Part shown: positions 27,233-36,555 of the stretch, piece after piece
How the letters are laid out: each line of letters opens with the position of its first letter
How positions within the stretch are numbered: position 1 is the stretch's first letter
Assembly (NCBI RefSeq): GCF_023156235.1
Contig: NZ_JAKZAI010000011.1
Span: 62,001-126,000 of the forward strand
DNA length: 64,000 bases
DNA from: Marinobacter goseongensis
GTDB taxonomy: Bacteria; Pseudomonadota; Gammaproteobacteria; Pseudomonadales; Oleiphilaceae
Direction: 5' to 3'
The notes under the pieces: model-generated
What the model saw: the letters and a program-made list of their open reading frames with translations, nothing else
Told to the model about the DNA's origin: nothing
The model's database searches: none
Made by a program: the position numbers and the translations under genes

Positions 27233-28107
27233 TGAAAGACAGCGAGAAAAGCCTCAACCGCATCCCTAAAGAGCAGCTCACCGCTTACGAGCGTTGGGAG
27301 TTGCCGCTGCTGGATGCCCGTGGCAACGAAGTGGCACGGGAGGAGGAGCGGGACGTCAAACCACTGACCGCGCAGGATATTGAGGATATCCGCCAGGCCG
27401 CCCGGGAAGATGGCCACGCCGAGGGTCGTGATGCCGGTTATCAGGCCGGGTTCAATGAAGGTCGGGAGCAGGGCCACAAGGACGGCCATGAGGCCGGTTT
27501 TGCCGAGGGCCGCGCGGTAGGCGAGGCGGCCGGCTTGGAAGAAACCCGCAAGGAAACCGAATCCCGCATGGACCGCCTTGAGCACCTGATGGGCGAGCTG
27601 TTGATACCGATCCGCCGCCACGAGGACGAACTGGAAACGGCGTTGATCAACCTCACCACAGTGCTGGCGCGCACCGTGGTTTACCGTGAGCTTTCCATCG
27701 ATTCCTCCCAGATTCAGCAGGTGGTGCGCAAGGCCATGGCCGCACTGCCATCCACCAGTGACAATGTGCGCATCCACGTTCACCCGGATGATGCCCAGTG
27801 GGTCAGGCAGGTGGCGGAGCGATTCGAAGCCGACAGCGCGGTGGTCGAGGACGACACCCTTCTTCCCGGTGGCTGTAAGCTGGAAACCCGCCATAGCCTG
27901 GTGGATTTCACCGTGGAAAAACGCTTCCAGAAAGCCGTGCAAAGCATGCTGGATCAGCAGTTGAACACCGAAGAGATTTCTGACGGAGAGAGCCTCAACG
28001 TCATGATGGATGACCTTACGGATTTCCATCGGGATGTGCTCGGCAACAGCGTTAGCGATTCCAGTACCAAGGACGAGGGCGAGGACGATGATCGGCAACC
28101 TGGCTGA
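27232..28107 (+). CDS. fliH: Flagellar export ATPase regulator FliH
   Basis: A 291-residue FliH. The N-terminal region holds repeated glycine-containing helix motifs ([20 protein letters not shown], then [13 protein letters not shown], from about residue 60), typical of the GxxxG helix of this family, and the C-terminal domain that binds FliI ends near [21 protein letters not shown]. It is the stalk that holds the export ATPase at the C-ring through FliN. Start taken at ATG 27232 in the TGATG junction with fliG; a GTG three bases earlier is possible. It overlaps fliI by 20 bases. Confidence 0.93.
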   Translation: MKDSEKSLNRIPKEQLTAYERWELPLLDARGNEVAREEERDVKPLTAQDIEDIRQAAREDGHAEGRDAGYQAGFNEGREQGHKDGHEAGFAEGRAVGEAAGLEETRKETESRMDRLEHLMGELLIPIRRHEDELETALINLTTVLARTVVYRELSIDSSQIQQVVRKAMAALPSTSDNVRIHVHPDDAQWVRQVAERFEADSAVVEDDTLLPGGCKLETRHSLVDFTVEKRFQKAVQSMLDQQLNTEEISDGESLNVMMDDLTDFHRDVLGNSVSDSSTKDEGEDDDRQPG

Positions 28108-29473
28108 TCGCCTCGATCGGTTGCAGGGTTCCCTGAACAAGGAACCCGAGCCAGAGCTGTCCGGACGGCTGACCCGCATGGTGGGTCTGACCCTGGAATG
28201 TGTGGGTTGCCCCATGGTGGTGGGCGATCGCTGTGTGATACAGGGCCAGGGCACCGGCAGCGTGGAAGCCGAAGTGGTCGGCTTCGAGGACGATCGGGTC
28301 TACCTCATGCCTTTGACAGCCATCGAAGGCTTGCGTCCGGGTGCGAGGGTGGTGCCCCTTTCCGCCGCCAGCCGCGTGCCGGTGGGGCCGCAGATGCTGG
28401 GCCGTGTGGTCGACGGCAGTGGCGAGCCGCTGGACGGCAAGGGCCCGCTGCAAACCGAGGCTCGGGTCTCCATTCACGGTGATATTATCAACCCGTTGGA
28501 CCGGGCGCCGGTGCGGCAGTCCATGGACGTGGGCATTCGCGCTATTAATGCACTGATGACCGTGGGTCAGGGCCAGCGCCTCGGCCTGTTTGCCGGCAGT
28601 GGTGTGGGTAAAAGTATGCTGCTGGGCATGATGACCCGGTTTACCGACGCCGATGTCACCGTGGTCGGGTTGATTGGTGAGCGGGGCCGTGAGGTCAAAG
28701 AATTTATCGAGGATATTCTGGGCGACGAGGGGCTGGCCCGTTCCGTGGTGGTGGCAGCGCCCGCGGACGACTCGCCGCTGATGCGCCTGCGTGCGGCGAT
28801 GCTGACCACCCGTATCGCGGAATATTACCGCGATCAGGGCAAACGCGTGCTGCTGTTGATGGATTCCCTGACCCGCTATGCCCAGGCTCAGCGGGAGATT
28901 GCGCTGGCGGTGGGCGAACCGCCGGCCACCAAGGGTTACCCACCCTCGGTGTTTGCCAAACTGCCGCAGTTGGTCGAGCGCACGGGGAACGGCCGCCCCG
29001 GGGGTGGCTCGATCACGGCATTCTACACCGTGTTGACCGAAGGCGATGACCAGCAGGACCCCATTGCCGATGCTGCCCGAGCCATCCTCGATGGGCACAT
29101 TGTGTTGTCCCGCCGACTGGCCGAGGAGGGGCATTATCCGGCCATCGATGTGGAAGCGTCCATCAGCCGGGTCATGCCCCAGGTGACCGAGCTGGAGCAT
29201 TTCTCGCGGGCACAGCGGTTCAAACAGGTTTACTCCCGTTATCAGCAGGCCCGGGATCTGATCAGCGTGGGCGCCTATGTAAAAGGGTCGGATTCGGAAA
29301 CCGATTTCGCCATGACCCACATCAGCAACATGCGGCAGTTCCTCCAGCAGGGGCTCAATGAGAGTTCGCCACTGGCGGAGAGCATTGAACAGTTGCTGGC
29401 GGCGGTGCCAGAGCGCCGCTCTCTTGAGCGCCTGAAAGCCGGTGTGCCAAAAGTTACCGGAGAATCTGAGTAA
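28088..29473 (+). CDS. fliI: Flagellar export ATPase FliI
   Basis: A 461-residue FliI, related to the F1-ATPase beta subunit. Walker A GSGVGKS is at about residues 170-176 ([11 protein letters not shown]), Walker B is [14 protein letters not shown], and the [13 protein letters not shown] segment is characteristic. It energises substrate delivery to the flagellar type III export gate. The ATG at 28088 (MIGNLADRL) lies inside the end of fliH after GAGGGCGAGGAC; the open frame from 28010 has no family sequence. The stop overlaps fliJ by one base (TAATG). Confidence 0.96.
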   Translation: MIGNLADRLDRLQGSLNKEPEPELSGRLTRMVGLTLECVGCPMVVGDRCVIQGQGTGSVEAEVVGFEDDRVYLMPLTAIEGLRPGARVVPLSAASRVPVGPQMLGRVVDGSGEPLDGKGPLQTEARVSIHGDIINPLDRAPVRQSMDVGIRAINALMTVGQGQRLGLFAGSGVGKSMLLGMMTRFTDADVTVVGLIGERGREVKEFIEDILGDEGLARSVVVAAPADDSPLMRLRAAMLTTRIAEYYRDQGKRVLLLMDSLTRYAQAQREIALAVGEPPATKGYPPSVFAKLPQLVERTGNGRPGGGSITAFYTVLTEGDDQQDPIADAARAILDGHIVLSRRLAEEGHYPAIDVEASISRVMPQVTELEHFSRAQRFKQVYSRYQQARDLISVGAYVKGSDSETDFAMTHISNMRQFLQQGLNESSPLAESIEQLLAAVPERRSLERLKAGVPKVTGESE

Positions 29474-29916
29474 TGCTGCGTTCCCGGCGGCTTGCCGTGG
29501 TGTTAACGCTTGAGGAGCGCAAGGAGCAGGAAGCCCTGGAAAAACTCGGGGAAGCCCGCCAGCAGGTTGAAGCCCAGCAGCAGCAGATCGACGACCTGAA
29601 CCGTTACCAACAGGAGTATCGCGACCAGATCCGCAGCAACCAGCAGGGCGTGGTATCGGTGACCCGTCTGCAGGCCTGGCAGGCGTTTATCTCGCAATTG
29701 GATCAGGTGCTGCGGCAACAGCACAAACAGCTGGACATGCTCCAGCAAAAGTTTGATGAAGCGCGCCGGCAGTGGCAGATGGCCTGGGAGCGCCGCCGCG
29801 GCATGGAAAAGTACATCGAGACCTGTCGCCAGCAGGAGCAGCGCGAGCAGGACCTGAAAGAGCAGAAACTGTCCGATGAAGCCGCCGGGCGCGCGTTCGC
29901 CCGTCGCCGCCGCTAA
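29473..29916 (+). CDS. fliJ: Flagellar export chaperone FliJ
   Basis: A 147-residue, Gln/Arg-rich coiled-coil protein, as expected for FliJ, which inserts into the FliI hexamer ring and contacts FlhA. The coiled coil runs through most of the chain (EERKEQEALEKLGEARQQVE and later helices). Identity rests on size, coiled-coil content and position straight after fliI with a one-base overlap. It ends the fliEFGHIJ run; a 101-base gap follows. Confidence 0.9.
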   Translation: MLRSRRLAVVLTLEERKEQEALEKLGEARQQVEAQQQQIDDLNRYQQEYRDQIRSNQQGVVSVTRLQAWQAFISQLDQVLRQQHKQLDMLQQKFDEARRQWQMAWERRRGMEKYIETCRQQEQREQDLKEQKLSDEAAGRAFARRRR

Positions 29917-30017
29917 TTTCCCGTGAATTGCCGGCTTGAGCCGGGTGCAAATCATCGGCACTGAGCTATTCTTATCGGTGTAAAGCCTTTTCGGTCAATT
30001 CCCACGGAGGATCAGGA

Positions 30018-30323
30018 ATGCCTATTCAGACGCGTCGCAGCGAAGACGGTCGCACCCTGACCATCAAAATTGAGGGGCGGTTCGATTTCAGCACCCACCA
30101 GGCCTTCCGTGACGCCTACGAACATGGTGATCAGGAGGTGAAGGCGTTTGTGGTGGACCTCACTGACACCACCTATCTGGACAGCTCAGCCCTGGGCATG
30201 TTGTTGCTGTTGCGCGATTACGCCGGCGGCGACAACGCCAGCATCCGTATTGAAAACTGCAACAGTGACGTTCGTCGTATTCTGGCCATATCCAATTTCG
30301 AGCAGTTGTTTGCCATCCACTGA
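30018..30323 (+). CDS. hsbA: STAS-domain anti-sigma factor antagonist HsbA-like
   Basis: A 101-residue single STAS domain. The switch serine is Ser56 in YLDSSALGML, the same number as in P. aeruginosa HsbA. HsbA is phosphorylated and dephosphorylated by HsbR and, depending on state, binds the anti-sigma factor FlgM or a diguanylate cyclase, so linking swimming and biofilm decisions. Assignment follows from the three-gene order hsbA-hsbR-hptB seen here. CGGAGGATCAGG is the ribosome site. The P. putida-like position between fliJ and fliK supports a flagellar role. Confidence 0.88.
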   Translation: MPIQTRRSEDGRTLTIKIEGRFDFSTHQAFRDAYEHGDQEVKAFVVDLTDTTYLDSSALGMLLLLRDYAGGDNASIRIENCNSDVRRILAISNFEQLFAIH

Positions 30324-30364
30324 CCGGCAGTAAAACCCTCGACAGACACCTGGGGAGGCCCGTT

Positions 30365-32134
30365 GTGGAGGATGCACCATCCGATAATCAGCCACTTAGA
30401 ATCCTGATTGCCGACGACAGCGACAGCGATCGCCTCATTCTGAAGACTCTGTTACGTCGCCTCGGCCATAAGGTGCTCGACGCCGCTAACGGCGCCGAGG
30501 CGGTGGAACTGTTCCGTCAGGCCTCGCCACAGATTGTTTTGCTGGACGCGCTGATGCCCCGCATGGACGGAATGGAAGCGGCGAGGCAGATCAAGACGTT
30601 GGCCGGCGAGCGCCTGGTGCCGCTGATCTTCCTCACCTCCCTGTCCGACGCCGATGCGCTCGCCCGATGCCTGGAGGCCGGCGGTGACGATTTTCTGACC
30701 AAGCCCTATAACCGGGTCATTATCGAGGCCAAGATCAACGCGTTTAACCGCATGCGCCTGATGCATGAAACGCTGAGCCATCAGCGGGATCTGATCCACG
30801 AACAGAATCGCAAACTCACCGAAGAACAGGAAATCGCCAAGCGGGTGTTCGAGAACGTGGCCCACACCGGATGCCTGGATGCCGCCAGCATTCGCCACCA
30901 TGCCTCGCCCATGTCGATCTTCAACGGCGATATCCTGTTTGCCTGCCCACGGCCCGACGGTGGTATACAGCTCCTCATCGGCGATTTCACCGGGCATGGC
31001 TTGCCGGCGGCCATTGGCGCTATGCCGGTTGCCGAGATTTTCTACGGGATGACCAGCAAGGGGTTCAGCGCCAGTGACGTGCTGAGGGAGATCAATCAGA
31101 AACTCAAGCGTATTCTGCCGTCGGGCATGTTCTGCTGCGCCGCGCTGATTCAGGCGGATTTTGCCCTGAATCAGATTCAGGTGTGGAACGGTGGGCTTCC
31201 TGATGGATGGGTTATTCGCACGGCCGCAGAGCCCGTCCAGCTGCCCTCCGCGCATTTGCCGCTGGGGGTGCTGGATGCGACCCGCTTCAATGCGGCAATG
31301 ACCATCCTGAAGACCTGCCCCGGCGATACCCTGCTGTTCATGACCGATGGTGTTATGGAAACCAGAAACGCCGGGGGCGACATGTTCGGCGACAACGGCG
31401 TGGCCGCCGCCCTGCGCGGTATCAAGGATGGCGAAACGCCGTTTGATGCAGTAATGGGCCGGTTACACGAGTTCTCCGGTGGCCTGCTTGAGCAGGACGA
31501 CCTGACCCTGGTGACCCTTGAAATGGCCGACGGTGCCGCGCTGGAGGGGCTCTCTGACCGTTTGCAGCTGTCTGCGCTGGAAGGGCCGGCAGAATGGCGT
31601 TGCACCTATCAGATCCGCGACCGCACGTTGGGCCAGTTCAGCCCGCTGCCGCTGTTGCTGCATATCTGCATGGAAGTCCCGGGGCTGAGGCGTCGCAGTG
31701 GGGAAATCTACATTCTGCTGTCGGAGCTTTACACCAATGCCCTCGAGCATGGCATCCTGGGGTTACCGTCGGAGTGGAAATCAACCGCAGAAGGCTTCGG
31801 GCGTTACTATGAAGAGCGAGAAAAGCGGCTTAATGAAATTGAGGAGCACTTCATCAAATTCAGCCTCACCCATTCCATGACCGATTATGGTGGTCGGCTG
31901 GTGGTGGTCTGTGAGGATAGCGGCCGGGGTTTCGACTTCCACAAACACGGTCAGCCACCGGAGGCCGGGCGGGGTTATGCCGGGCGCGGTTTGATGTTGC
32001 TGCACCGTCTGGCAGGGCCGCTGACCTTCAGAGAGCGCGGAAATCATGTTGAAATCGTATATGATTGGCACTTTTCAGAGGCCGGAAAGTCAGAAAATCC
32101 GGCCGTCACCAAATCGGGGGTTAGTCATGAATGA
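30365..32134 (+). CDS. hsbR: HsbR-like response regulator: receiver, PP2C phosphatase and serine kinase
   Basis: A 589-residue three-domain protein: receiver (about 10-130) with phosphoacceptor Asp61 in IVLLDALMPRMDG; SpoIIE/PP2C phosphatase (about 180-390) with LIGDFTGHGLPAAIGAMPVA and FMTDGVMETRN; and an anti-sigma-type HATPase kinase at the C terminus (about 430-570) with YTNALEHGILGL and GYAGRGLMLLHRL. It controls the phosphorylation of HsbA and is itself controlled by phosphate from HptB. Translation starts at GTG 30365 behind TGGGGAGG. It overlaps hptB by eight bases. Confidence 0.9.
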   Translation: MEDAPSDNQPLRILIADDSDSDRLILKTLLRRLGHKVLDAANGAEAVELFRQASPQIVLLDALMPRMDGMEAARQIKTLAGERLVPLIFLTSLSDADALARCLEAGGDDFLTKPYNRVIIEAKINAFNRMRLMHETLSHQRDLIHEQNRKLTEEQEIAKRVFENVAHTGCLDAASIRHHASPMSIFNGDILFACPRPDGGIQLLIGDFTGHGLPAAIGAMPVAEIFYGMTSKGFSASDVLREINQKLKRILPSGMFCCAALIQADFALNQIQVWNGGLPDGWVIRTAAEPVQLPSAHLPLGVLDATRFNAAMTILKTCPGDTLLFMTDGVMETRNAGGDMFGDNGVAAALRGIKDGETPFDAVMGRLHEFSGGLLEQDDLTLVTLEMADGAALEGLSDRLQLSALEGPAEWRCTYQIRDRTLGQFSPLPLLLHICMEVPGLRRRSGEIYILLSELYTNALEHGILGLPSEWKSTAEGFGRYYEEREKRLNEIEEHFIKFSLTHSMTDYGGRLVVVCEDSGRGFDFHKHGQPPEAGRGYAGRGLMLLHRLAGPLTFRERGNHVEIVYDWHFSEAGKSENPAVTKSGVSHE

Positions 32135-32474
32135 CAGACCGCACCTGGATGAAGAGGCTCTGGCTGAGCTTCAGGATGTGATGGAAAACGAGTTCGATGT
32201 GTTGATCCAAACCTACATCAGTGATTCGGCCGAGCGTGTGTCTGCGTTGCGGACGGCGTTGGAAGCCGGAGACGCCGACGCGCTCGCCAAAACCGCCCAC
32301 AGCTTCAAGGGCAGTTCCATCAATATCGGTGCGCCACGTTTGGGGGCGCTGTGCATGGACGTGGAGGACGCCGGTCGGGCAGGACGTCTGGCTGACGCCG
32401 GGCCGATGCTGGACAGGGTCGAGTCAGAATTCCGCCAGGTTCAGGAGATGCTGGAAAGTTTCATGGTCGATTGA
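32127..32474 (+). CDS. hptB: Histidine phosphotransfer protein HptB
   Basis: A 115-residue HPt protein: a four-helix bundle with the phospho-accepting His58 in TAHSFKGSSINIGAPRL. In Pseudomonas HptB receives phosphate from several hybrid kinases (the Gac/Rsm-linked set) and passes it to HsbR. The start is inside the end of hsbR. No kinase gene is in the window, so upstream partners are unknown. A sigma-54 promoter for fliK begins 20 bases after the stop. Confidence 0.9.
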   Translation: MNDRPHLDEEALAELQDVMENEFDVLIQTYISDSAERVSALRTALEAGDADALAKTAHSFKGSSINIGAPRLGALCMDVEDAGRAGRLADAGPMLDRVESEFRQVQEMLESFMVD

Positions 32475-32493
32475 ACCCGGGCTCAAACGAGAG

Positions 32494-32509
32494 TGGCATT
32501 GCTTTTGCT
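32494..32509 (+). promoter_or_regulatory. Sigma-54 promoter of fliK
   Basis: TGGCATTGCTTTTGCT has GG-N10-GC spacing and a TTGC -12 box, 60 bases before fliK. It fits FleQ/FleR control of hook-length genes. Confidence 0.8.
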
Positions 32510-32569
32510 GTAACTCAGGAAACGAGGATGTTTCTTACTCCTAACCTGTAAAAGCGGCAAGAGGTTGCC

Positions 32570-33811
32570 ATGTCCCAGATGGTTCTTCCACAAACCCCGG
32601 CCCCCGGGGCACAGGCCGACACTGGCGGCAAGAAGCCGCCAACCGGTTCTGAAAAATCCGCAGACAGTCGTTTCGATTCCGTGTCCCGCGCGGAGCAGAA
32701 GCGGCTTGACCAGAAACAGGCGGATCGCCGGGACGATGCCAGGGCCCTTGAAAAGGCCCGTCAGAAACCGGACGAGCGCACCGAGCCCCCGGCCGAGAGC
32801 GACAGGCGCGCGGACACCAGCGAGTCTGCCCGCAAAGCGTCAACAACCGCCACCGATGACACGCCGACCGAAGCCGGCCAGGCCTCCGCCACGGAGGAAG
32901 AGGTCGCGCAAAACGGGGCAGCCACTGCCGACCTTGAGCCCCAGACCGATGCGGTAGCGCTGACCTTTGCCGAACTGCAGGCACTGGTGGTGCCAGCAAC
33001 AGGCGCCGCGAACCCGGGGATGAGCGGTACCAACGCTATGAGTGCCAATTCAGGGGGTATGCCCGGTAGCATGGGGCAGCCTCCGGGTATGCAGGGTCTT
33101 GCCGGCGTGCTGGCCGGGCTACCTGGTATGAAAGGCATGATTCCGGGTAATCAGGCGGACAGCGGCGGCAAGGGCGCCAGCCAGTCTGCAGGCTTTCAGT
33201 TTTCTGAAGCGCTGACCGCGCTTGGTGCGGAATCCGGACGCGCCCAGGACAACACTTCGCTGCTGGCTTCCGGGCGGGTACAGTCCCTGGCGGACGTGTC
33301 TGGCCAGCAGTTGGCCAGCGCGACCGCCAGGCTGCCTGCTGAGGGCGCCGGTCTCAGGGGCTATGCCACGTCGGTGGACGTGCCGGTCGGACACGCCGAA
33401 TGGGGCGACAAGTTGATCGGGAAGCTGGCCTGGCTGACGGCCAACAAACTGTCGGTGGCAGAGATTCATCTCACACCGCCGGATATGGGGCCCATGGAGG
33501 TTCGGGTGCAGGTCCAGCATGAGCAGGCTAACATCACCGTTCACTCAGCTAACCCCGCGGTGCGAGACCAGCTTGAACTGCACAGCCACCGGTTAAGGGA
33601 CATGCTCAGTGAGCACGGATTGTCTCTCGAGCAGTTTGATGTGGCCGATTCGCCGCAGCAACAGGCGGATGGCCAGGATGCGGGTGGTGAATCCGGTAAC
33701 GCCGGCAACACCCCGGATTCCGACCTGGCGGGATCCGCTCAGGATGAACTGGGCGTTGCGTCCGGCGGCCTGGATCTTACCTGGAAAGGTGAAATCGATA
33801 TTTTTGCCTGA
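32570..33811 (+). CDS. fliK: Flagellar hook-length control protein FliK
   Basis: A 413-residue FliK. The N-terminal half is disordered and rich in Lys/Asp/Ala (ruler region), with a Met/Gly/Pro-rich stretch near residues 145-190 (GMSGTNAMSANSGGMPGS). The conserved C-terminal domain (about 280-365) has LTPPDMGPMEVRVQVQHEQA and HRLRDMLSEHGLSLEQ. FliK measures the hook and touches FlhB to switch export to filament proteins. The gene has its own sigma-54 promoter and a terminator hairpin behind it. A second FliK-like protein is encoded at 57030-58376. Confidence 0.93.
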   Translation: MSQMVLPQTPAPGAQADTGGKKPPTGSEKSADSRFDSVSRAEQKRLDQKQADRRDDARALEKARQKPDERTEPPAESDRRADTSESARKASTTATDDTPTEAGQASATEEEVAQNGAATADLEPQTDAVALTFAELQALVVPATGAANPGMSGTNAMSANSGGMPGSMGQPPGMQGLAGVLAGLPGMKGMIPGNQADSGGKGASQSAGFQFSEALTALGAESGRAQDNTSLLASGRVQSLADVSGQQLASATARLPAEGAGLRGYATSVDVPVGHAEWGDKLIGKLAWLTANKLSVAEIHLTPPDMGPMEVRVQVQHEQANITVHSANPAVRDQLELHSHRLRDMLSEHGLSLEQFDVADSPQQQADGQDAGGESGNAGNTPDSDLAGSAQDELGVASGGLDLTWKGEIDIFA

Positions 33812-33828
33812 CCTGCCTGACCTGTCTG

Positions 33829-33848
33829 ACGGGGCCCTCGGGCCCCGT
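33829..33848 (+). terminator. Terminator hairpin after fliK
   Basis: ACGGGGCCC and GGGCCCCGT form a perfect 9-bp stem with a TC loop, followed by GCTTTATTCT. The T-tract is interrupted, so efficiency may be partial. Confidence 0.65.
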
Positions 33849-33918
33849 GCTTTATTCTCCTTTGCCCATCCCTCCCCACAACGCTAAACTGCTGTTCTGA
33901 ATCGGGCAATTTGGTCTT

Positions 33919-33936
33919 TTGGCCCATCCTTTGCTT
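33919..33936 (+). promoter_or_regulatory. Sigma-54 promoter of fliL
   Basis: TTGGCCCATCCTTTGCTT: GG-N10-GC with TTGC at -12, 61 bases before fliL. It should drive fliLMNOPQR-flhB. Confidence 0.88.
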
Positions 33937-33997
33937 GATGACTCTGAAAGGACCCAATACACCATCCGGATGACGGATTTCTGGCGAATCGCAGTTT

Positions 33998-34510
33998 ATG
34001 GCTGAAAACACGACCCCCGCGGCTCCGCCCGCAAAAAAAGGCAAGCTCAAACAGATCATCCTGTTGGCACTGGTGATCGTGCTTGCGGTGGCGCTGTCTG
34101 TTGTTGGCACTCTGTGGTTTCTCGGCGGCGGATTGCCGGGCATGTCCGAGGGTGAGGAGGCCCCGCAGGAAGCCGCGGAGGTGTTCGCACCGAGCGTCTA
34201 CATCGATATCGAGAAAGCGCTGGTTACTACCGTTCAGTCCGAGGGTGGCGGACGTCAGCGGTACGCCCAGGTGTTCGTCTCGCTCGAGGCCGACAACCCT
34301 CAGACCCTGTCTGCGGCTGAGCTGCATATGCCGTTGATTCGCAGTCAGTTGGTCAGTCTGCTGGGTAGCAGTCAATTCCTGGAATTGCAGACCCCGGAGG
34401 GCAGGGCGGCACTGGCCGACAGCATGCTGACCACCATCAACCGGGTGCTTGAGCAGGAGGGTGAATCCCCCCTGAAACGGGTATTGTTCCGGAATTTTGT
34501 TGTTCAATGA
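33998..34510 (+). CDS. fliL: Flagellar basal-body-associated protein FliL
   Basis: A 170-residue single-pass membrane protein. A Lys-rich cytosolic start (PAKKGKLKQ) precedes a membrane helix (about 17-43, IILLALVIVLAVALSVVGTLW), and the periplasmic domain shows SVYIDIEKALVTTVQSEGGG and ends VLFRNFVVQ, typical of FliL. It surrounds the stator units and steadies them under load. First gene of the fliLMNOPQR-flhB run. The 51-base gap to fliM has no promoter that I can see. Confidence 0.93.
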   Translation: MAENTTPAAPPAKKGKLKQIILLALVIVLAVALSVVGTLWFLGGGLPGMSEGEEAPQEAAEVFAPSVYIDIEKALVTTVQSEGGGRQRYAQVFVSLEADNPQTLSAAELHMPLIRSQLVSLLGSSQFLELQTPEGRAALADSMLTTINRVLEQEGESPLKRVLFRNFVVQ

Positions 34511-34561
34511 AAAGTATTATGAGGCCCCGGTAACGGGCGGCTTGTCAGGGCAGGAAAACGT

Positions 34562-35560
34562 ATGCAGGACTTACTGTCACAGGATGAAATCGATGCCCTT
34601 CTCCACGGTGTGGATGACGGGGACATCGATACCTATGAGGAAACCGACGAGGCCGGTATAAAGTCCTACGATCTGGCCAGCCAGGACCGGATCGTTCGTG
34701 GCCGCATGCCCACCCTGGAGATGATCAACGAGCGGTTTGCCCGTTACACCCGAATCAGCCTGTTCAATCTGCTTCGCCGCAACGCCGATGTGTCCACCGG
34801 CGGGGTGCAGATCATGAAATTCGGCGAATACATTCATACTCTGTACGTGCCCACCAGTCTCAATCTCTGCAAGATCCGGCCGCTGCGCGGCACATCGCTG
34901 TTCGTGCTGGATGCCAAACTGGTTTTCAAGTTGGTCGACAACTTCTTCGGCGGCGAGGGCCGTCACGCCAAGATTGAAGGGCGTGAGTTCACCCCCACCG
35001 AAACCCGGATTGTGCAGATGGTGCTTAACCAGGTCTTTCACGACATGAAAGAAGCCTGGCACGCCGTGCTGAAAGTCGATTTCGAGTACCTCAGCTCGGA
35101 AGTGAACCCGGCCATGGCCAACATCGTCAGTCCCAGTGAAGTGGTGGTGGTCAGCACCTTCCACATCGAGCTTGATGGCGGCGGTGGTGAGCTGCACATG
35201 GCACTGCCTTACTCCATGATCGAGCCCATCCGCGAAGTGCTGGACGCCGGGGTTCAGAGTGACATAGACGACGTCGACGAACGCTGGGTGAATGCTTTGC
35301 AGGAAGACATCAAGGACGTGAGTGTCCCGGTCAATTCGATGGTCTGCCGGCGAAGGATCTCGCTTCGTGACATCGCAAAATTGAAGACCGGTGACATCAT
35401 CCCGGTGGAGATTCCCGATTTTCTGACGGTGACCGCTAACGGGATACCGGTGTACAAAGCCACCATGGGTACCCGTGACGGGAAACTGGCGCTGAGAATT
35501 CACGAGCGGGCCACGGGGCCCAAGGTCAAGAAACAACTGAAGGTGGGACGCAATGGCTGA
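34562..35560 (+). CDS. fliM: Flagellar motor switch protein FliM
   Basis: A 332-residue C-ring protein. The N-terminal CheY-P-binding peptide is intact (LSQDEIDALLHG, residues 5-16). The middle CheC-like domain contains MKFGEYIHTLYVPTSLN and EVNPAMANIVSPSE, and the C-terminal SpoA domain contains LKTGDIIPVEIPDFLTV. CheY-P binding here reverses rotation. Similar acidic peptides occur at the CheZ C terminus and three times in CheA in this window. The stop overlaps fliN by eight bases. Confidence 0.97.
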   Translation: MQDLLSQDEIDALLHGVDDGDIDTYEETDEAGIKSYDLASQDRIVRGRMPTLEMINERFARYTRISLFNLLRRNADVSTGGVQIMKFGEYIHTLYVPTSLNLCKIRPLRGTSLFVLDAKLVFKLVDNFFGGEGRHAKIEGREFTPTETRIVQMVLNQVFHDMKEAWHAVLKVDFEYLSSEVNPAMANIVSPSEVVVVSTFHIELDGGGGELHMALPYSMIEPIREVLDAGVQSDIDDVDERWVNALQEDIKDVSVPVNSMVCRRRISLRDIAKLKTGDIIPVEIPDFLTVTANGIPVYKATMGTRDGKLALRIHERATGPKVKKQLKVGRNG

Positions 35561-36074
35561 CGACAACAAGAAAGACGACCAGGAACTCAGCGAAGACGAA
35601 AAGCTCGCCGCCGAGTGGGAGGCCGCCATGGAGGAGACCGGTGACGACGAGGACTCCAGCGAGGACGAATGGGCCGCGGCAATGGCGGAAGCCGAATCGG
35701 CTGATGCGGGCGATGGCGATGGCGACGGCAAGGGCAGTGGTTCCAGCGTTCGTGCCGCACCCATGGAGGAGTTCGAGGAATCGTCCAAAATTTCCCAGGG
35801 CAGCGGCCCGGCACCGGATCTGGATGTCATTCTCGATATTCCGGTCACCATCTCCATGGAAGTGGGCAACACCCAGATTCCCATCCGCAACCTGCTGCAA
35901 CTGAACCAGGGCTCGGTGATCGAACTGGACCGCCTGGCCGGTGAGCCGCTGGATGTCCTGGTCAACGGTACTCTGATCGCCCATGGCGAGGTGGTGATGG
36001 TGAACGAGAAGTTCGGTATCCGTCTCACCGACGTGATCAGCCCGGGCGAACGCATCAAACGGTTGCAGAAGTAA
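35553..36074 (+). CDS. fliN: Flagellar motor switch protein FliN with acidic N-terminal extension
   Basis: A 173-residue FliN. The C-terminal SpoA domain (about 88-170) is ordinary: LDVILDIPVTISMEVGNTQI and ERIKRLQK at the end. The N-terminal 85 residues are very acidic and disordered and hold two copies of a Trp-containing motif, EWEAAMEE (21-28) and EWAAAMAE (39-46). E. coli FliN is about 137 residues, so the extension is longer here, as in pseudomonads. FliN forms the lower C-ring and docks FliH and CheY-P. Confidence 0.96.
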   Translation: MADDNKKDDQELSEDEKLAAEWEAAMEETGDDEDSSEDEWAAAMAEAESADAGDGDGDGKGSGSSVRAAPMEEFEESSKISQGSGPAPDLDVILDIPVTISMEVGNTQIPIRNLLQLNQGSVIELDRLAGEPLDVLVNGTLIAHGEVVMVNEKFGIRLTDVISPGERIKRLQK

Positions 36075-36075
36075 G

Positions 36076-36552
36076 ATGGGCTGGCAGCCACGCGTCCTCA
36101 GGTCCCGGTTACTGCGCACGGTCTCGGCTCTGAGTGTCAGCCTGCTTCCCGTGCTGGCCATAGCGGAAGAAGCCCCGGCCCGGGAAGAGACCGCCAGCGC
36201 GCCAGACACCCTGGCCACCATGTTGAGTCTCGGCGGCGGCCTGCTGGCTGTCATCGCCATTATTTACGGGTGCGCCTGGATCATCCGCCGCATGAACGGC
36301 ATGACCGGCATGAACAATCAGGCCATCAAGGTGGTCTCGGTGATGGCGTTGGGCGCACGGGAACGGATCGCCCTGATTGAGGTGGGCGGCCAGCAGATTC
36401 TGGTCGGTATTACGCCCTCAACGATCCGCACCCTGCAGGTATTCGATGAGCCGGTGGTGACGCCCGATCAGACCGGGTCCACCGAGTTTGCCCGCCGGCT
36501 TCAGGGCATGATCGGCAAGTCGTGGACATCCCGGTCCACAAAGGGAGACTGA
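36076..36552 (+). CDS. fliO: Flagellar export protein FliO
   Basis: A 158-residue protein with an N-terminal hydrophobic signal-like segment (about 10-26), a second membrane helix (about 48-70, MLSLGGGLLAVIAIIYGCAWII) and a cytosolic domain with VVSVMALGARERIALIEVGGQQILVGIT, the FliO hallmark. It helps FliP assemble into the export gate. It starts one base after fliN stops, and fliP starts three bases after its own stop. Confidence 0.92.
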   Translation: MGWQPRVLRSRLLRTVSALSVSLLPVLAIAEEAPAREETASAPDTLATMLSLGGGLLAVIAIIYGCAWIIRRMNGMTGMNNQAIKVVSVMALGARERIALIEVGGQQILVGITPSTIRTLQVFDEPVVTPDQTGSTEFARRLQGMIGKSWTSRSTKGD

Positions 36553-36555
36553 CCG

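Noticed and set aside
26653..28254. 533-codon minus-strand frame across fliG, fliH and fliI
   Set aside because: Overlaps three certain flagellar genes and has no recognisable domain.
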